Positions 8,426 to 17,467 are shown, counted from the stretch's first letter. The stretch is DNA of 64,000 nt from an uncultured Sterolibacterium sp. (GCA_903904605.1 CAIVDC010000118.1:1-64000), one strand, 5' to 3'. Program-made: numbers and translations. The notes: a model not told the origin generated them from the sequence alone.

Positions 8426-8793
8426 GAACGCGCGACCAGATAGACGCCGACGACGACGAAGGCGATGCCGGCAATCTTCTGCGCCGTCAGCGCTTCGCCG
8501 AACCACTGCCAGGCGACGAAGGCATTGATCACGTAGCCGATGGAGAGCATCGGATAGGCGATGGAGACCGGCACCCTCGACAGCGCCATGATCCATACCA
8601 TCACGCTCACGGCATAGCAGGCCATGCCGCCGACGATGTGCGGTTCCAGGCCGAGCTTCAAGCCGATCGGGACGACGTTGCTCAACTGGAACTCGAAATG
8701 GCCTACGGCGTTGGTCCCCGCCTTGAGCAGCAGTTGGGCGGCCGCGTTGAGCAGCACGCCGGTGAGTACGAGGGAGAAGCTGAGGGCGTTCAT
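8422..8793 (-). CDS. SMR/EamA-type flippase subunit, ArnE/ArnF-like
   Basis: A 123-residue inner-membrane protein with four predicted transmembrane segments and the small-multidrug-resistance signature (LLNAAAQLLLKAGT; VPVSIAYPMLSIGYVINAF; IAGIAFVVVGVYLV). In enterobacteria an ArnE/ArnF pair flips undecaprenyl-phosphate-L-Ara4N to the periplasm. Only one such gene is present in this operon, so it may act as a homodimer or with a partner encoded elsewhere. It lies between arnT and arnB and overlaps both by ATGA. Confidence 0.85.
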   Translation of the reverse strand: MNALSFSLVLTGVLLNAAAQLLLKAGTNAVGHFEFQLSNVVPIGLKLGLEPHIVGGMACYAVSVMVWIMALSRVPVSIAYPMLSIGYVINAFVAWQWFGEALTAQKIAGIAFVVVGVYLVARS

Positions 8794-10448
8794 GGTTTCC
8801 TTATTATGACGCGGCGGGTGTCTTGTGCGACGAGTTGCATCGGCAAGCCTTTGGCCAGGAACTGCCGGTAGGTGTCGGGCCCCATCAGCGCCCAGGCATC
8901 GGGCGCGGCGCGCCAGGCCGCGGCGAAGCCGGCGAGGTCCGGAATGAATTTGCCCGGTTCCTGATCGATGCCGAAGCCCAGTTCGTCCTTGTAGCCAACC
9001 ATCGTCAGGGTGCGCTTCAAATAGAAAGGCAACGTCTGGTCGTAGGTGTCGACGCTGTAGAAGGGCACGCCGGGCTTTACCTGGTCGCGGATCCGCAAGT
9101 CGATGGCGTAGGCCGAGTTGGACGGCGCCAGGCTGTCGTGGCCGAGCAGGATCAGCTGCGAGAAGAACAGGCCGCCGGCTGCCAGACTGATCAGCGCCGC
9201 GCGCGGCAGCGCCCGCCAGGAAAACGCGAAAGCCGCCAGCGCGCCCGCCAGCAGCGCGCCGCCGGCGGCTTCGAGCCAAGGCTGGTAAGCGGCGTAGAGC
9301 GCCACCGGTACCTCCGGGCTGGCCAGCCGGGTGACCTGCCGCGCCAGCGCCAGGCAACCGAGTGCCAGCAGGATCAGCGGCAGGGCGTGCCAGCGCAGCG
9401 CGCGCGGGTCGCGATGGGAAATTTCGGCGAAATGCCAGCCGATCAGGGCCGCCAGTGCCGGAAACAGGGGCAGGATGTAGGAGGCCAGCTTGGAGTCGGA
9501 CAGCGAGAAGAAGCAGAACACCACGGCGACCCAGACCAACAGGAAACGTCTGGGCTGGAAGCGGACGGCGGGGTCGCGGCGCGCCGCACGCCACGGGGCC
9601 GAAAAGAGCGAAACCAGCCAGGGCAGCATGCCGGCGAGCAGAATCGGGAGGAAGTACCAGATCGGCTGGTAGCGGCCGTGCACCTTGGTGAGGAAACGCT
9701 CGAAGTGCTCGTGGATGAAGAAGAATCGGGCGAACTCCGGGTTGGCCGCCGAGACGGCGACGAACCACGGCGCTGTGACGGCGATCAGCAGTGCCAGGCC
9801 GGCGAGGAGATGCAACCGGCGCCACAAGCCGAAGTCGCGCTGCCAAAGCGAGTACAGCACCACAGTGGCGGCGGGCAGCAGCAGGCCGATCAGCCCCTTG
9901 CTGAGCACGGCGAGCGCTAGCGCCAGCCAAGCGCCCAGCATGTAGCTGCGGTTTTCCGTCGGCGTGGCCGGGTCGCGCTGGGCCAGGACGAAGGCGAACA
10001 CGGCGGCCGAGAGGAAAAAGGAGACGCCCATGTCGAGCGTATTGACATGCCCGATGAGGCTGTAAAACAGGCTGCCGCCCAGCACGGCGGCGGCATAGAG
10101 CGCGGCGTCCCGTCCCCACAGGCGGCGTGCCGCGAACCAGGCGGCCAGAACGCCGAGAAAGCCGGTCGCCGCACTCCACAGCCGCGCCGTCCAGTGGTAC
10201 TCGCCGAACAGGGTGAAGGCCGTGGCGGTGGCCCAATACTGCAGGGCCGGCTTCTCGAAATACTTGATGCCGTTCAGTCGCGGCGTCAGCCAGTCGCCCG
10301 AGGCCACCATCTCGCGCGGAATCTCGGCATAGCGGCCCTCGTCGGGCTTGATCAGCTTGCGATAGTCGATCGTGCCGAACCAGAGCACTGCGAACAGTGC
10401 CAGCAGGAACAGCAAGATCTTCGGGGATAAGGACCGTTCCTGCACCAT
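8790..10448 (-). CDS. arnT: Lipid A 4-amino-4-deoxy-L-arabinosyltransferase ArnT (GT83)
   Basis: A multi-spanning inner-membrane transferase (552 aa; E. coli ArnT has 550) that moves L-Ara4N from the undecaprenyl carrier to lipid A phosphates at the periplasmic face, lowering negative charge and polymyxin binding. The first periplasmic loop carries KPDEGRYAEIPREM, the PMT/ArnT acidic catalytic motif, then WLTPRLNGIKYFEKPALQYW. About 12 hydrophobic segments and a C-terminal soluble domain follow. The ORF begins at a TTG, but the ATG at 10448 overlaps the upstream TGA (TGATG) and is preferred. A generic GT39-family enzyme is the alternative; the operon makes ArnT likely. Confidence 0.9.
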   Translation of the reverse strand: MVQERSLSPKILLFLLALFAVLWFGTIDYRKLIKPDEGRYAEIPREMVASGDWLTPRLNGIKYFEKPALQYWATATAFTLFGEYHWTARLWSAATGFLGVLAAWFAARRLWGRDAALYAAAVLGGSLFYSLIGHVNTLDMGVSFFLSAAVFAFVLAQRDPATPTENRSYMLGAWLALALAVLSKGLIGLLLPAATVVLYSLWQRDFGLWRRLHLLAGLALLIAVTAPWFVAVSAANPEFARFFFIHEHFERFLTKVHGRYQPIWYFLPILLAGMLPWLVSLFSAPWRAARRDPAVRFQPRRFLLVWVAVVFCFFSLSDSKLASYILPLFPALAALIGWHFAEISHRDPRALRWHALPLILLALGCLALARQVTRLASPEVPVALYAAYQPWLEAAGGALLAGALAAFAFSWRALPRAALISLAAGGLFFSQLILLGHDSLAPSNSAYAIDLRIRDQVKPGVPFYSVDTYDQTLPFYLKRTLTMVGYKDELGFGIDQEPGKFIPDLAGFAAAWRAAPDAWALMGPDTYRQFLAKGLPMQLVAQDTRRVIIRKP

Positions 10449-10825
10449 CAAGCCAGGTCCAGCAGCAGGAAGGCGGCGACATTGCGCCCCTCCGCCGTGA
10501 GGACATTGTAGGTGCGGGCCGCGGCGCCGCTGTCCATCACTTCGAGGCCTATCCTCGCCGTCATCAGGGGGCGCAACAAGGAAGGTTGCGGGAAGCGCTG
10601 GCGGCTGCCGGTGCCGAGCAGCAGGACATCGCAGCCGAGTTGCGCAAGTCTTGCAAAATCGGCCTCGGTGAGCGTCTCGAATCCGCCGGCGCTCCAGTCC
10701 GTTTCGAGGCGTTGCGGCATGAGCAGCAGACTTCGGGTGTGGCGTACGCCGTTGACAGCGATATAGCCCTCCCCGTAGGCAGTCACAATATTCCGGCCGA
10801 CAGGTCGATCAGCTTGCAGTTTCAT
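10448..10825 (-). CDS. Mth938-like domain protein (DUF498/NDUFAF3 family)
   Basis: A small cytoplasmic protein (125 aa from MKLQADRP) of the Mth938/NDUFAF3 fold: GYIAVNGVRHTRSLLLMP, LGCDVLLLGTGSRQRFP and GLEVMDSGAAARTYNVLTAEGR match the family. The biochemical role in bacteria is unsettled; the eukaryotic relative helps assemble respiratory complex I. An in-frame ATG at 10876 would add 17 Pro-rich residues, but the family usually starts near MKL. Its TGA overlaps the arnT ATG, so it seems to be the first gene of the arn transcript. A TATAAT element lies upstream. Confidence 0.85.
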   Translation of the reverse strand: MKLQADRPVGRNIVTAYGEGYIAVNGVRHTRSLLLMPQRLETDWSAGGFETLTEADFARLAQLGCDVLLLGTGSRQRFPQPSLLRPLMTARIGLEVMDSGAAARTYNVLTAEGRNVAAFLLLDLA

Positions 10826-10894
10826 GCAGGGCGGTATGGCGCGTAGGGTCGGTTTGGGCGGGTCTGTTTGCGGCATGGTGCCGGCTTCGGTAAG

Positions 10895-10900
10895 ATTATA
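10895..10900 (-). promoter_or_regulatory. Candidate -10 element for the arn operon
   Basis: TATAAT on the minus strand would start a transcript near 10888, about 60 nt before the preferred start of the Mth938-like gene. No good TTGACA-like -35 lies 16-18 nt upstream, and I saw no PmrA-type direct repeat here. Confidence 0.35.
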
Positions 10901-10973
10901 GCTTTTTGGCGCCTGCCTCGCAGCCGTGTGGCGTTATGCCGCGTTCGGGCGCCACTCTGTGGTGAATGGATTT

Positions 10974-12200
10974 ATGCAACCAGTAATGAAATCAGCGAAG
11001 CTTGCCTCGGTCTGCTACGACATCCGCGGACCGGTCCTGGCGCGCGCCAAAGAGATGGAGGACGACGGCCATCGCATCATCAAGCTGAACATCGGCAACA
11101 CCGCGCCCTTCGGTTTCGAGACGCCCGAGGAGATCGTCCAGGACGTCATCCACAATCTGCCGGCGGCATCGGGCTACTGCGACTCCAAAGGCCTGTTCGC
11201 GGCGCGCAAGGCGATCATGCAGTACACGCAGGAGAAGAGAATCGCCGGCGTGCAGGTCGAGGACATCTACATCGGCAACGGCGTCTCCGAGCTGATCGTG
11301 ATGGCGATGAACGCGCTGCTCGACGCCGGCGACGAGGTCCTGGTGCCGGCCCCCGACTACCCGCTGTGGACGGCGGCGGTCAGCCTGTCAGGCGGCAGCG
11401 CCCGCCACTACATTTGCGACGAGGGGTCGGGCTGGCTGCCCGATCTCGCCGATATCCGCGCCAAGATCGGCCCGACCACGCGCGCCATCGTCATCATCAA
11501 CCCGAACAATCCGACCGGCGCGCTCTACCCCGTCGAACTGCTGCGGGAGATCGTCGAGATCGCGCGCAGCCACCAGCTCATCATCTATGCCGACGAGATC
11601 TACGACAAGGTGCTCTACGACGGCGCGACCCATACCTCGATCGCCTCCCTGGCCGAGGATGTGCTCTGCATCACCTTCAACGGGCTGTCGAAGAACTACC
11701 GCGCGCCGGGATTCCGCGCCGGCTGGCTGATCGTCTCGGGCGAGAAGCGCCATGCCCAGGACTACATCGAGGGGCTCAACATGCTCGCCTCGATGCGCCT
11801 GTGTTCCAACGTGCCGGCGCAGTTCGGCATCCAGACCGCGCTGGGCGGTTACCAGAGCATAAACGACCTGGTCGCGCCGAGCGGGCGTCTTTGCCGTCAG
11901 CGGGACCTCGCCTGGAAGCTGCTGACCGAGATACCCGGCGTCACCTGCGTCAAGCCGCAGGCGGCGATGTACCTGTTCCCGCGCCTCGACCCCCGGACCT
12001 ACCCGATCGACGACGACCAGCAGTTCATCCTCGAACTGCTGGAAGAGGAGCGGGTGCTCTTGGTTCAGGGGACGGGATTCAACTGGCCCAAGCCCGACCA
12101 CTTCCGCGTCGTCTTCCTGCCCAACGCCGACGATCTCGCCGAGGCCATCGGCCGTGTCGCACGGTTCCTCGAGCATTACCGCAAGAGGCACTCGACCTAG
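10974..12200 (+). CDS. alaC: Pyridoxal phosphate-dependent aminotransferase, AlaC-like
   Basis: A fold-type I class I/II aminotransferase of 408 residues. KLASVCYDIRGPVLARA and IIKLNIGNTAPFGFE match the AlaA/AlaC group, which makes alanine from glutamate and pyruvate. NPNNPTGALYP, YADEIYDKV and the PLP-Lys motif FNGLSKNYRAPGFRAGW are intact. ATG 10974 (MQPVMKSAKLAS) is chosen from family starts; ATG 10986 is possible and neither has a strong Shine-Dalgarno sequence. It is followed after 77 bp by hom and thrC. The substrate is inferred from homology. Confidence 0.88.
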   Translation: MQPVMKSAKLASVCYDIRGPVLARAKEMEDDGHRIIKLNIGNTAPFGFETPEEIVQDVIHNLPAASGYCDSKGLFAARKAIMQYTQEKRIAGVQVEDIYIGNGVSELIVMAMNALLDAGDEVLVPAPDYPLWTAAVSLSGGSARHYICDEGSGWLPDLADIRAKIGPTTRAIVIINPNNPTGALYPVELLREIVEIARSHQLIIYADEIYDKVLYDGATHTSIASLAEDVLCITFNGLSKNYRAPGFRAGWLIVSGEKRHAQDYIEGLNMLASMRLCSNVPAQFGIQTALGGYQSINDLVAPSGRLCRQRDLAWKLLTEIPGVTCVKPQAAMYLFPRLDPRTYPIDDDQQFILELLEEERVLLVQGTGFNWPKPDHFRVVFLPNADDLAEAIGRVARFLEHYRKRHST

Positions 12201-12207
12201 CCCCCCC

Positions 12208-12221
12208 CCGACCTGCGTCGG
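12208..12221 (+). other. C9 tract and small hairpin between alaC and hom
   Basis: Nine consecutive C (12201-12209) follow the alaC stop codon directly, then CCGAC-CTGC-GTCGG forms a 5-bp stem with a 4-nt loop. There is no T-run, so this is at most a weak pause or processing site in the alaC-hom-thrC transcript. Confidence 0.25.
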
Positions 12222-12277
12222 TGCGGGTATCTGCGCCCGTCGGGCTCCCCAGCAATTCCTTATCGGATGGTCACTGA

Positions 12278-13603
12278 ATGAAACCAATCAACGTAGGCCT
12301 GCTCGGCATCGGCACCGTCGGCAGCGGCACCTTTACCGTACTGGGCCGCAACGAGGCCGAGATCACGCGCCGTGCCGGTCGCCAGATCCTGATCAGCAAG
12401 GTCGCCGACAAGAACCTCGAACTGGCGAGGAAGGTCACGCAGGGCAAGGCGTTGCTGACCGACGATGCCTTCTCGATCGTCACCGATCCCGACATCGACA
12501 TTGTCGTCGAACTGATCGGCGGCTGCGGTATCGCCAAGGAACTGGTGCTGAAGGCCATAGAAAACGGCAAGCATGTCGTCACCGCCAATAAGGCGCTGGT
12601 CGCGACGCACGGCAACGAGATTTTCGCGGCGGCGCAGAAGAAGGGCGTGATGGTGGCTTTCGAGGCCGCGGTGGCCGGCGGCATTCCGATCATCAAGGCA
12701 CTGCGCGAGGGGCTCACCGCCAACCGCATCCAGTGGATCGCCGGCATCATCAACGGCACCACCAACTTCATTCTGTCCGAGATGCGCGAAAAGGGACTTT
12801 CCTTTGCGGAAGTGCTGAAGGAGGCACAGCGCCTGGGCTATGCCGAGGCCGATCCGACCTTCGACATCGAGGGCGTCGATGCGGCCCACAAGCTCACCAT
12901 CATGGCGGCGATCGCCTTCGGCATTCCGATGCAGTTCGACAAGGTGCATATCGAGGGTATCGCCCGGCTCGAGGCCGCCGACATCAAGTATGCCGAACAG
13001 CTCGGTTATCGCATCAAGCTGCTCGGGATCACCAAGCGCGTCTCCGCCAATGGCGCGGATGCGATAGAGCTGCGCGTGCATCCGACGCTGATCCCGAGCA
13101 GGCGCCTGATCGCCAATGTCGAGGGGGCGATGAATGCCGTTCTGGTTCACGGCGATGCCGTCGGCGCCACGCTCTACTACGGCAAGGGCGCGGGCGCCGA
13201 GCCGACGGCATCGGCGGTGATCGCCGACCTGGTCGATGTCACCCGCATGCACACCGCAGATCCCGGACACCGCGTGCCGCATCTGGCTTTCCAGCCGGAT
13301 GCGGTGATGGACACGCCGATCCTGCCGATGGCCGAGGTGGAGACGCGCTACTACCTGCGCCTGTCGGTCTCCGACCAGCCCGGCGTGCTCGCCGACATCA
13401 CACGCATTCTCGCCGACCAGCATATTTCGATCGATGCGATGATTCAGCGCGAGCCCGGCGAGGGCGAGGAGCAGACCGACATCATCATGCTCACCCATTT
13501 GTCGCGGGAGAAGCATGTCGATGCCGCAATTCTCCAGATCGAGGCGCTGCCGGTGGTGAAAAGCCGCGTGACCCGCCTGCGCCTCGAAGAACTGGACAAG
13601 TAG
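12278..13603 (+). CDS. hom: Homoserine dehydrogenase (with C-terminal ACT domain)
   Basis: It reduces aspartate 4-semialdehyde to homoserine, the branch to threonine and methionine. The 441-residue protein has an N-terminal Rossmann motif (VGLLGIGTVGSG), the conserved ENGKHVVTANKALVA, the catalytic-domain segment AGIINGTTNFILSEM with the GYAEADPTFDIEG signature, and a C-terminal ACT domain (YYLRLSVSDQPGVLADIT), which usually senses threonine. It is the monofunctional form with no aspartokinase domain. The stop codon is followed immediately by the thrC ATG, so hom and thrC form one operon. Confidence 0.97.
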   Translation: MKPINVGLLGIGTVGSGTFTVLGRNEAEITRRAGRQILISKVADKNLELARKVTQGKALLTDDAFSIVTDPDIDIVVELIGGCGIAKELVLKAIENGKHVVTANKALVATHGNEIFAAAQKKGVMVAFEAAVAGGIPIIKALREGLTANRIQWIAGIINGTTNFILSEMREKGLSFAEVLKEAQRLGYAEADPTFDIEGVDAAHKLTIMAAIAFGIPMQFDKVHIEGIARLEAADIKYAEQLGYRIKLLGITKRVSANGADAIELRVHPTLIPSRRLIANVEGAMNAVLVHGDAVGATLYYGKGAGAEPTASAVIADLVDVTRMHTADPGHRVPHLAFQPDAVMDTPILPMAEVETRYYLRLSVSDQPGVLADITRILADQHISIDAMIQREPGEGEEQTDIIMLTHLSREKHVDAAILQIEALPVVKSRVTRLRLEELDK

Positions 13604-15070
13604 ATGCGTTACATCTCAACGAGAGGCAACTCGCCGGCCCGGACCTTCACCGAGATCCTGCTGGCCGGCCTCGCCCCGGACGGCGGCCTCTATCTGCCGG
13701 AAGTCTACCCGAGCGTCTCCCGCGCCGAGCTAGACCAGTGGCGGGGGCTGTCTTATCCGGCACTGGCGTTCAAGGTGCTGGAAAAATTCATCGACGACAT
13801 TCCCGCGGCCGACCTGAAGGCGCTGATCGACCGCACCTACACCCCGGCGGTCTATTGCAACATCCGTCCGGGCGACGACAGCGCTGAGATCACGCCGCTG
13901 CGCTGGCTGGAACCGGGGCTGGCCATTCTCGAACTCTCCAACGGTCCGACGCTGGCCTTCAAGGACATGGCGATGCAACTGCTCGGCAACCTGTTCGAGT
14001 ATGCGCTGGAGAAGACCGGGCAGGAACTCAACATTCTCGGCGCGACTTCCGGCGACACGGGCTCGTCCGCCGAATATGCGATGCGCGGGAAACGCGGCAT
14101 CCGCGTCTTCATGCTCTCGCCGCACGGCAAGATGAGCCGCTTCCAGACGGCACAGATGTTTTCACTGGCCGACCCGAACATTTTCAACATCGCGGTGAAA
14201 GGTGTATTCGACGATTGCCAGGACATCGTCAAGAGCGTGAGCAACGACCACGCCTTCAAGTCGGAATACCGGATCGGCACGGTCAATTCAATCAACTGGG
14301 CGCGCGTGGCGGCTCAGATCGTCTATTACTTCAAAGGCTATTTCGCCGCGACCGGCGGTGCGGGCGGCAGCAACGATCAGGAGGTGGCGTTTTCCGTGCC
14401 CTCGGGCAACTTCGGCAACATCTGCGCCGGTCACATCGCACGCACGATGGGCCTGCCGATCCGGCAACTGATCCTCGCCACCAACGAGAACAACGTCCTC
14501 GACGAGTTCTTCAGGACCGGCGTCTATCGTCCGCGCAGCAACGCCGAGACGCGCCAGACCAGCAGTCCTTCGATGGATATCTCGAAGGCCTCGAATTTCG
14601 AGCGCTTCGTCTTCGACCTGGTCGGCCGCGATGCGGGGACGGTGCGTGCGCTTTGGGCAGGGATAGAGTCGGGTGCCAAGAGCAGTGCTGGCGCCTTCGA
14701 TCTGTCAGGCGGTCCGCATTTCGCCCGCATCCGCGACTACGGCTTCGTTTCCGGGACGAGCACTCACGCCGACCGCCTGGCCACGATCCGCCGCATCTGG
14801 GCGCAATACGGCATCATGGTGGATACCCACAGCGCAGACGGGCTCAAGGTGGGCCTCGAGTTGCGCGAGCCGGGACTTCCTCTGGTCTGCCTGGAGACCG
14901 CCTTGCCGGCCAAGTTTGACGAGACCATCCGCGAAGCGCTGGGCCGGGAACCGGAGCGGCCTGCCGGGCTCGAGGGAATAGAACAGCTGCCGCAACGGTT
15001 CGCGGTGATGGATGCCGACGCGATGGCGATCAAGCGCTACATCGAGGAGCATTGCCGCGCGCCTTTCTGA
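13604..15070 (+). CDS. thrC: Threonine synthase
   Basis: A PLP-dependent lyase (488 aa) converting O-phosphohomoserine to threonine. The N terminus MRYISTRGN and the segment GLAPDGGLYLPE are typical of the long proteobacterial form. The PLP Lys is in GPTLAFKDMAMQ, followed by ATSGDTGSSAEYAMRG, which binds the PLP phosphate. It starts directly after the hom stop. The end lies 23 bp from the convergent EamA gene, too little room for an obvious terminator. Confidence 0.97.
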   Translation: MRYISTRGNSPARTFTEILLAGLAPDGGLYLPEVYPSVSRAELDQWRGLSYPALAFKVLEKFIDDIPAADLKALIDRTYTPAVYCNIRPGDDSAEITPLRWLEPGLAILELSNGPTLAFKDMAMQLLGNLFEYALEKTGQELNILGATSGDTGSSAEYAMRGKRGIRVFMLSPHGKMSRFQTAQMFSLADPNIFNIAVKGVFDDCQDIVKSVSNDHAFKSEYRIGTVNSINWARVAAQIVYYFKGYFAATGGAGGSNDQEVAFSVPSGNFGNICAGHIARTMGLPIRQLILATNENNVLDEFFRTGVYRPRSNAETRQTSSPSMDISKASNFERFVFDLVGRDAGTVRALWAGIESGAKSSAGAFDLSGGPHFARIRDYGFVSGTSTHADRLATIRRIWAQYGIMVDTHSADGLKVGLELREPGLPLVCLETALPAKFDETIREALGREPERPAGLEGIEQLPQRFAVMDADAMAIKRYIEEHCRAPF

Positions 15071-15093
15071 TCCGGACCTGCGAAGCCGGCCGG

Positions 15094-15990
15094 TCAGCCT
15101 TCGGCCCTCAGCGCCCGACGTGGCGGCCGCCGATCGGAAACAGCAATGGACAGGCCGCTGCCGGCGATGGCGAGCATGCCGAGGATGGAGAGGTGGTCGG
15201 GCAATTGGCCGAATATCTGCCAGCCCAGCAGCGTCGCCCAGATCAGCTGGACGTACATCAGGGGCGACAGGGTCGAGGCCGGCGTGTGGCGAAAGGCGCG
15301 CGTCAGCAGGTAGTGTCCGGTGCCGCCGAAGATGCCGAGCGAGGCGATCAGCAGCGCCTCCAGCGGGCTGGGCACAGGTCCGCTCCAGAACCAGGGCAGG
15401 GCCAGGCTCATCGCCACGGTGCCGGTCAGTGCGGTGTAAAAGAGCATCGTGACGGCGCTCTCGGTCGTCGATAATTGTCGTGTCTGGATCTGATAGACGC
15501 TGTAGCACAGGGCCGCCGCCAGCGAGAAGAGGATGCCGAGTCCCGACAGCGCGCCGCCGGGCCTGGCAATCAGCAGGGCCCCGGCGAATCCCGTCGCGAC
15601 CGAAACCCAGCGCAAGACGCTGACCTTTTCGCCGAGAAACGGCCCGGACAACAAGACCACCAGGAGCGGCGTCACGTACAAGATCGCCGTCGTCTCCGCC
15701 AGCGGCATCAGCCGCAGCGCCGCAAGGGCGAACAGGGATACGCCGAGCAGCAGCAGGGCCCGGACCACCTGGATCAGGGGCCGCTGGGTGGCCAGCAGCT
15801 TGCTCCGCATCGAGGGCGCCAGGAAGACCACCATCAGCAGGCAGTGCAGGGTGAAGCGCGCCCAGACCAGGAGCGGCAGGGCGAAGGTGAGCAGGAGATG
15901 CTTGGAGGTGGCGTCCAGTGCCGCGAAAAAGAACAAGGCCAGCAGCATTAGCAGCACGCCGTAAAACGGGTGCTTCACGGTCTCAGGCAT
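15094..15990 (-). CDS. EamA/DMT family transporter
   Basis: A 298-residue inner-membrane protein with about ten hydrophobic segments made of two EamA repeats (for example LLMLLALFFFAALDATSKHLLL in the first and LGILFSLAAALCYSVYQIQTR in the second). The PLAETTAILYVTPLLVVLLSGP segment is typical of the drug/metabolite transporter superfamily. The substrate cannot be told from sequence. Its start overlaps the end of the hydrate-repair gene by 8 nt, so the two are probably co-transcribed. Confidence 0.88.
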   Translation of the reverse strand: MPETVKHPFYGVLLMLLALFFFAALDATSKHLLLTFALPLLVWARFTLHCLLMVVFLAPSMRSKLLATQRPLIQVVRALLLLGVSLFALAALRLMPLAETTAILYVTPLLVVLLSGPFLGEKVSVLRWVSVATGFAGALLIARPGGALSGLGILFSLAAALCYSVYQIQTRQLSTTESAVTMLFYTALTGTVAMSLALPWFWSGPVPSPLEALLIASLGIFGGTGHYLLTRAFRHTPASTLSPLMYVQLIWATLLGWQIFGQLPDHLSILGMLAIAGSGLSIAVSDRRPPRRALRAEG

Positions 15991-17467
15991 GGTTCCAATC
16001 GTTCATGACGCGGCGCGCCTTGGCCGACAATTCGCCGGCAGTGAGGCCTATCGGGCCGATCCCCGCCGCGACGCAGGCATCGGCCGCGCGACCATGGAGA
16101 TGCACCGCTGCCAGCAAGGCGTGCTCGGCCGCCCAGCCCTGGGCCAGGAGGGCGACCGCGAAGCCGGAGAGCACGTCGCCCGTGCCGGCGGAGGCCAGGC
16201 CAGGATTGCCCGAGGTATTGATGAACCAGCGTCCGTCGGGCGTGGCGATCACGCTGCCGCAACCTTTCAGGACGACGCAGGCATTCAGGCGTCGCGCCAG
16301 TCCCAGGGCCGCGGCGCGGCGGTCGGCCTGAATCGCCTCGATGGTGCATTCCTGCAGGCGCGCGGCCTCGGCCGGGTGCGGCGTGAGCAGCGTGGGCGCG
16401 GTGCGGCGCGCGAGTTCCCGCTGCAGCACCGGATGGGCGGCAAGCAGGTTGAGCGCATCGGCATCGAGCAGCAGCGGCATTTGGCAGGCCAGTGCGCGGC
16501 GCAACAGGGCGGCCGCGGCATCCGACTGTCCCAGGCCGGGGCCGACGGCCAGGCAAGTGGCCAGACCGAACACCTCATCGGCCTTCTTCAGCATTATTTC
16601 GGGTTGCAGGAGATCGACTGCGATCGGGTCCAGCATGCCGAGATAGACGCGGCCGGCTCCCAGTTGCAGCGCCGCGCGCCCGGCCAGTAGCGCCGCGCCC
16701 GCCATGCCCGGCGCGCCGCCGATGATTCCGGCGCTGCCGTAGCTGCCCTTGTGCGAGTTCTGCCGGCGCGGCGAGAGTGCTGAGGCAAACAGCCCGGGCG
16801 CGATGGTGTGCCCGGTTTCGCCGGACGGGTCCGGGTCGCTGCCCTGATCAATGAGCAGGCCGAGCGCATGGACTGCGACCTTGCCGCAGTGATCGGGACC
16901 GTCCAGGGTCAGGAGCCCGGGTTTCAGGGCGATGAAGCTGAGGGTGTGCTGGGCCCGCACCGCTATGCCGAGGATGCGCCCGGTCTCGGAATCCAAGCCG
17001 CTCGGCAGGTCGAGCGAGAGCACCGGACAGTCCAGGGCGTTGATGCGCGCCACCAGCGCCGCAAACGAACCGGATAGCGGCCTCGTCAAGCCGATGCCGA
17101 ACAGGCCGTCGACAGCGAGGGAGAAGCGGCCTTCGGGTATTTGCCCATGGAGGGCGCCGCCCTGCGCGGTCCAGGCATCGAAGGCGGCGCGGGCATCGGT
17201 CGGCAGCTTCGCGCCTTCGCCGGCGAAGACCAGAACGGGGTCGAGACCGTTTTGTCTCAGCAGGCGGGCCGCGACAAAGGCGTCGCCGCCGTTATTGCCC
17301 GGGCCGGCGACGACCAGGGGCGGCAGGGCGCTGCGGTCGATCAGGGCCAGCGCCAGTTCTGCGGCGGCAGAGCCGGCGCGCTCCATCAGCGGCGGTTTGG
17401 CCCCGCGGTGGCGATGTTCGATGACCCGCAGTGCCTCCTGGCAAAGGATGGTTCTTGGCTGTTCCAT
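15983..17467 (-). CDS. nnr: Bifunctional NAD(P)H-hydrate epimerase / ADP-dependent NAD(P)H-hydrate dehydratase
   Basis: A metabolite-repair enzyme that rescues hydrated NADH and NADPH. The N-terminal half (about 1-210) is the YjeF_N epimerase: MERAGSAAAELAL, VAGPGNNGGDAFVAARLL and SLDLPSGLDSETG. The C-terminal half (about 225-494) is the ribokinase-like dehydratase: GSYGSAGIIGGAPGMAGAALLAGRAAL, LLTPHPAEAARL, VVLKGCGSVI and NPGLASAGTGDVLSG, which holds the catalytic Asp. The 494-residue length is normal for the fused form. It overlaps the downstream EamA gene. Confidence 0.95.
   Translation of the reverse strand: MEQPRTILCQEALRVIEHRHRGAKPPLMERAGSAAAELALALIDRSALPPLVVAGPGNNGGDAFVAARLLRQNGLDPVLVFAGEGAKLPTDARAAFDAWTAQGGALHGQIPEGRFSLAVDGLFGIGLTRPLSGSFAALVARINALDCPVLSLDLPSGLDSETGRILGIAVRAQHTLSFIALKPGLLTLDGPDHCGKVAVHALGLLIDQGSDPDPSGETGHTIAPGLFASALSPRRQNSHKGSYGSAGIIGGAPGMAGAALLAGRAALQLGAGRVYLGMLDPIAVDLLQPEIMLKKADEVFGLATCLAVGPGLGQSDAAAALLRRALACQMPLLLDADALNLLAAHPVLQRELARRTAPTLLTPHPAEAARLQECTIEAIQADRRAAALGLARRLNACVVLKGCGSVIATPDGRWFINTSGNPGLASAGTGDVLSGFAVALLAQGWAAEHALLAAVHLHGRAADACVAAGIGPIGLTAGELSAKARRVMNDWNHA

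Noticed and set aside
6843-8474. Apparent long fusion ORFs in the arn region (arnC, formyltransferase and arnD extended upstream)
   Set aside because: The N-terminal extensions are other-frame translations of the neighbouring gene; the ATGA/TGATG junctions mark the true starts.
10826-10973. PmrA/PhoP-type box upstream of the arn operon
   Set aside because: I looked for CTTAA-like direct repeats with 5-6 bp spacing and found none.
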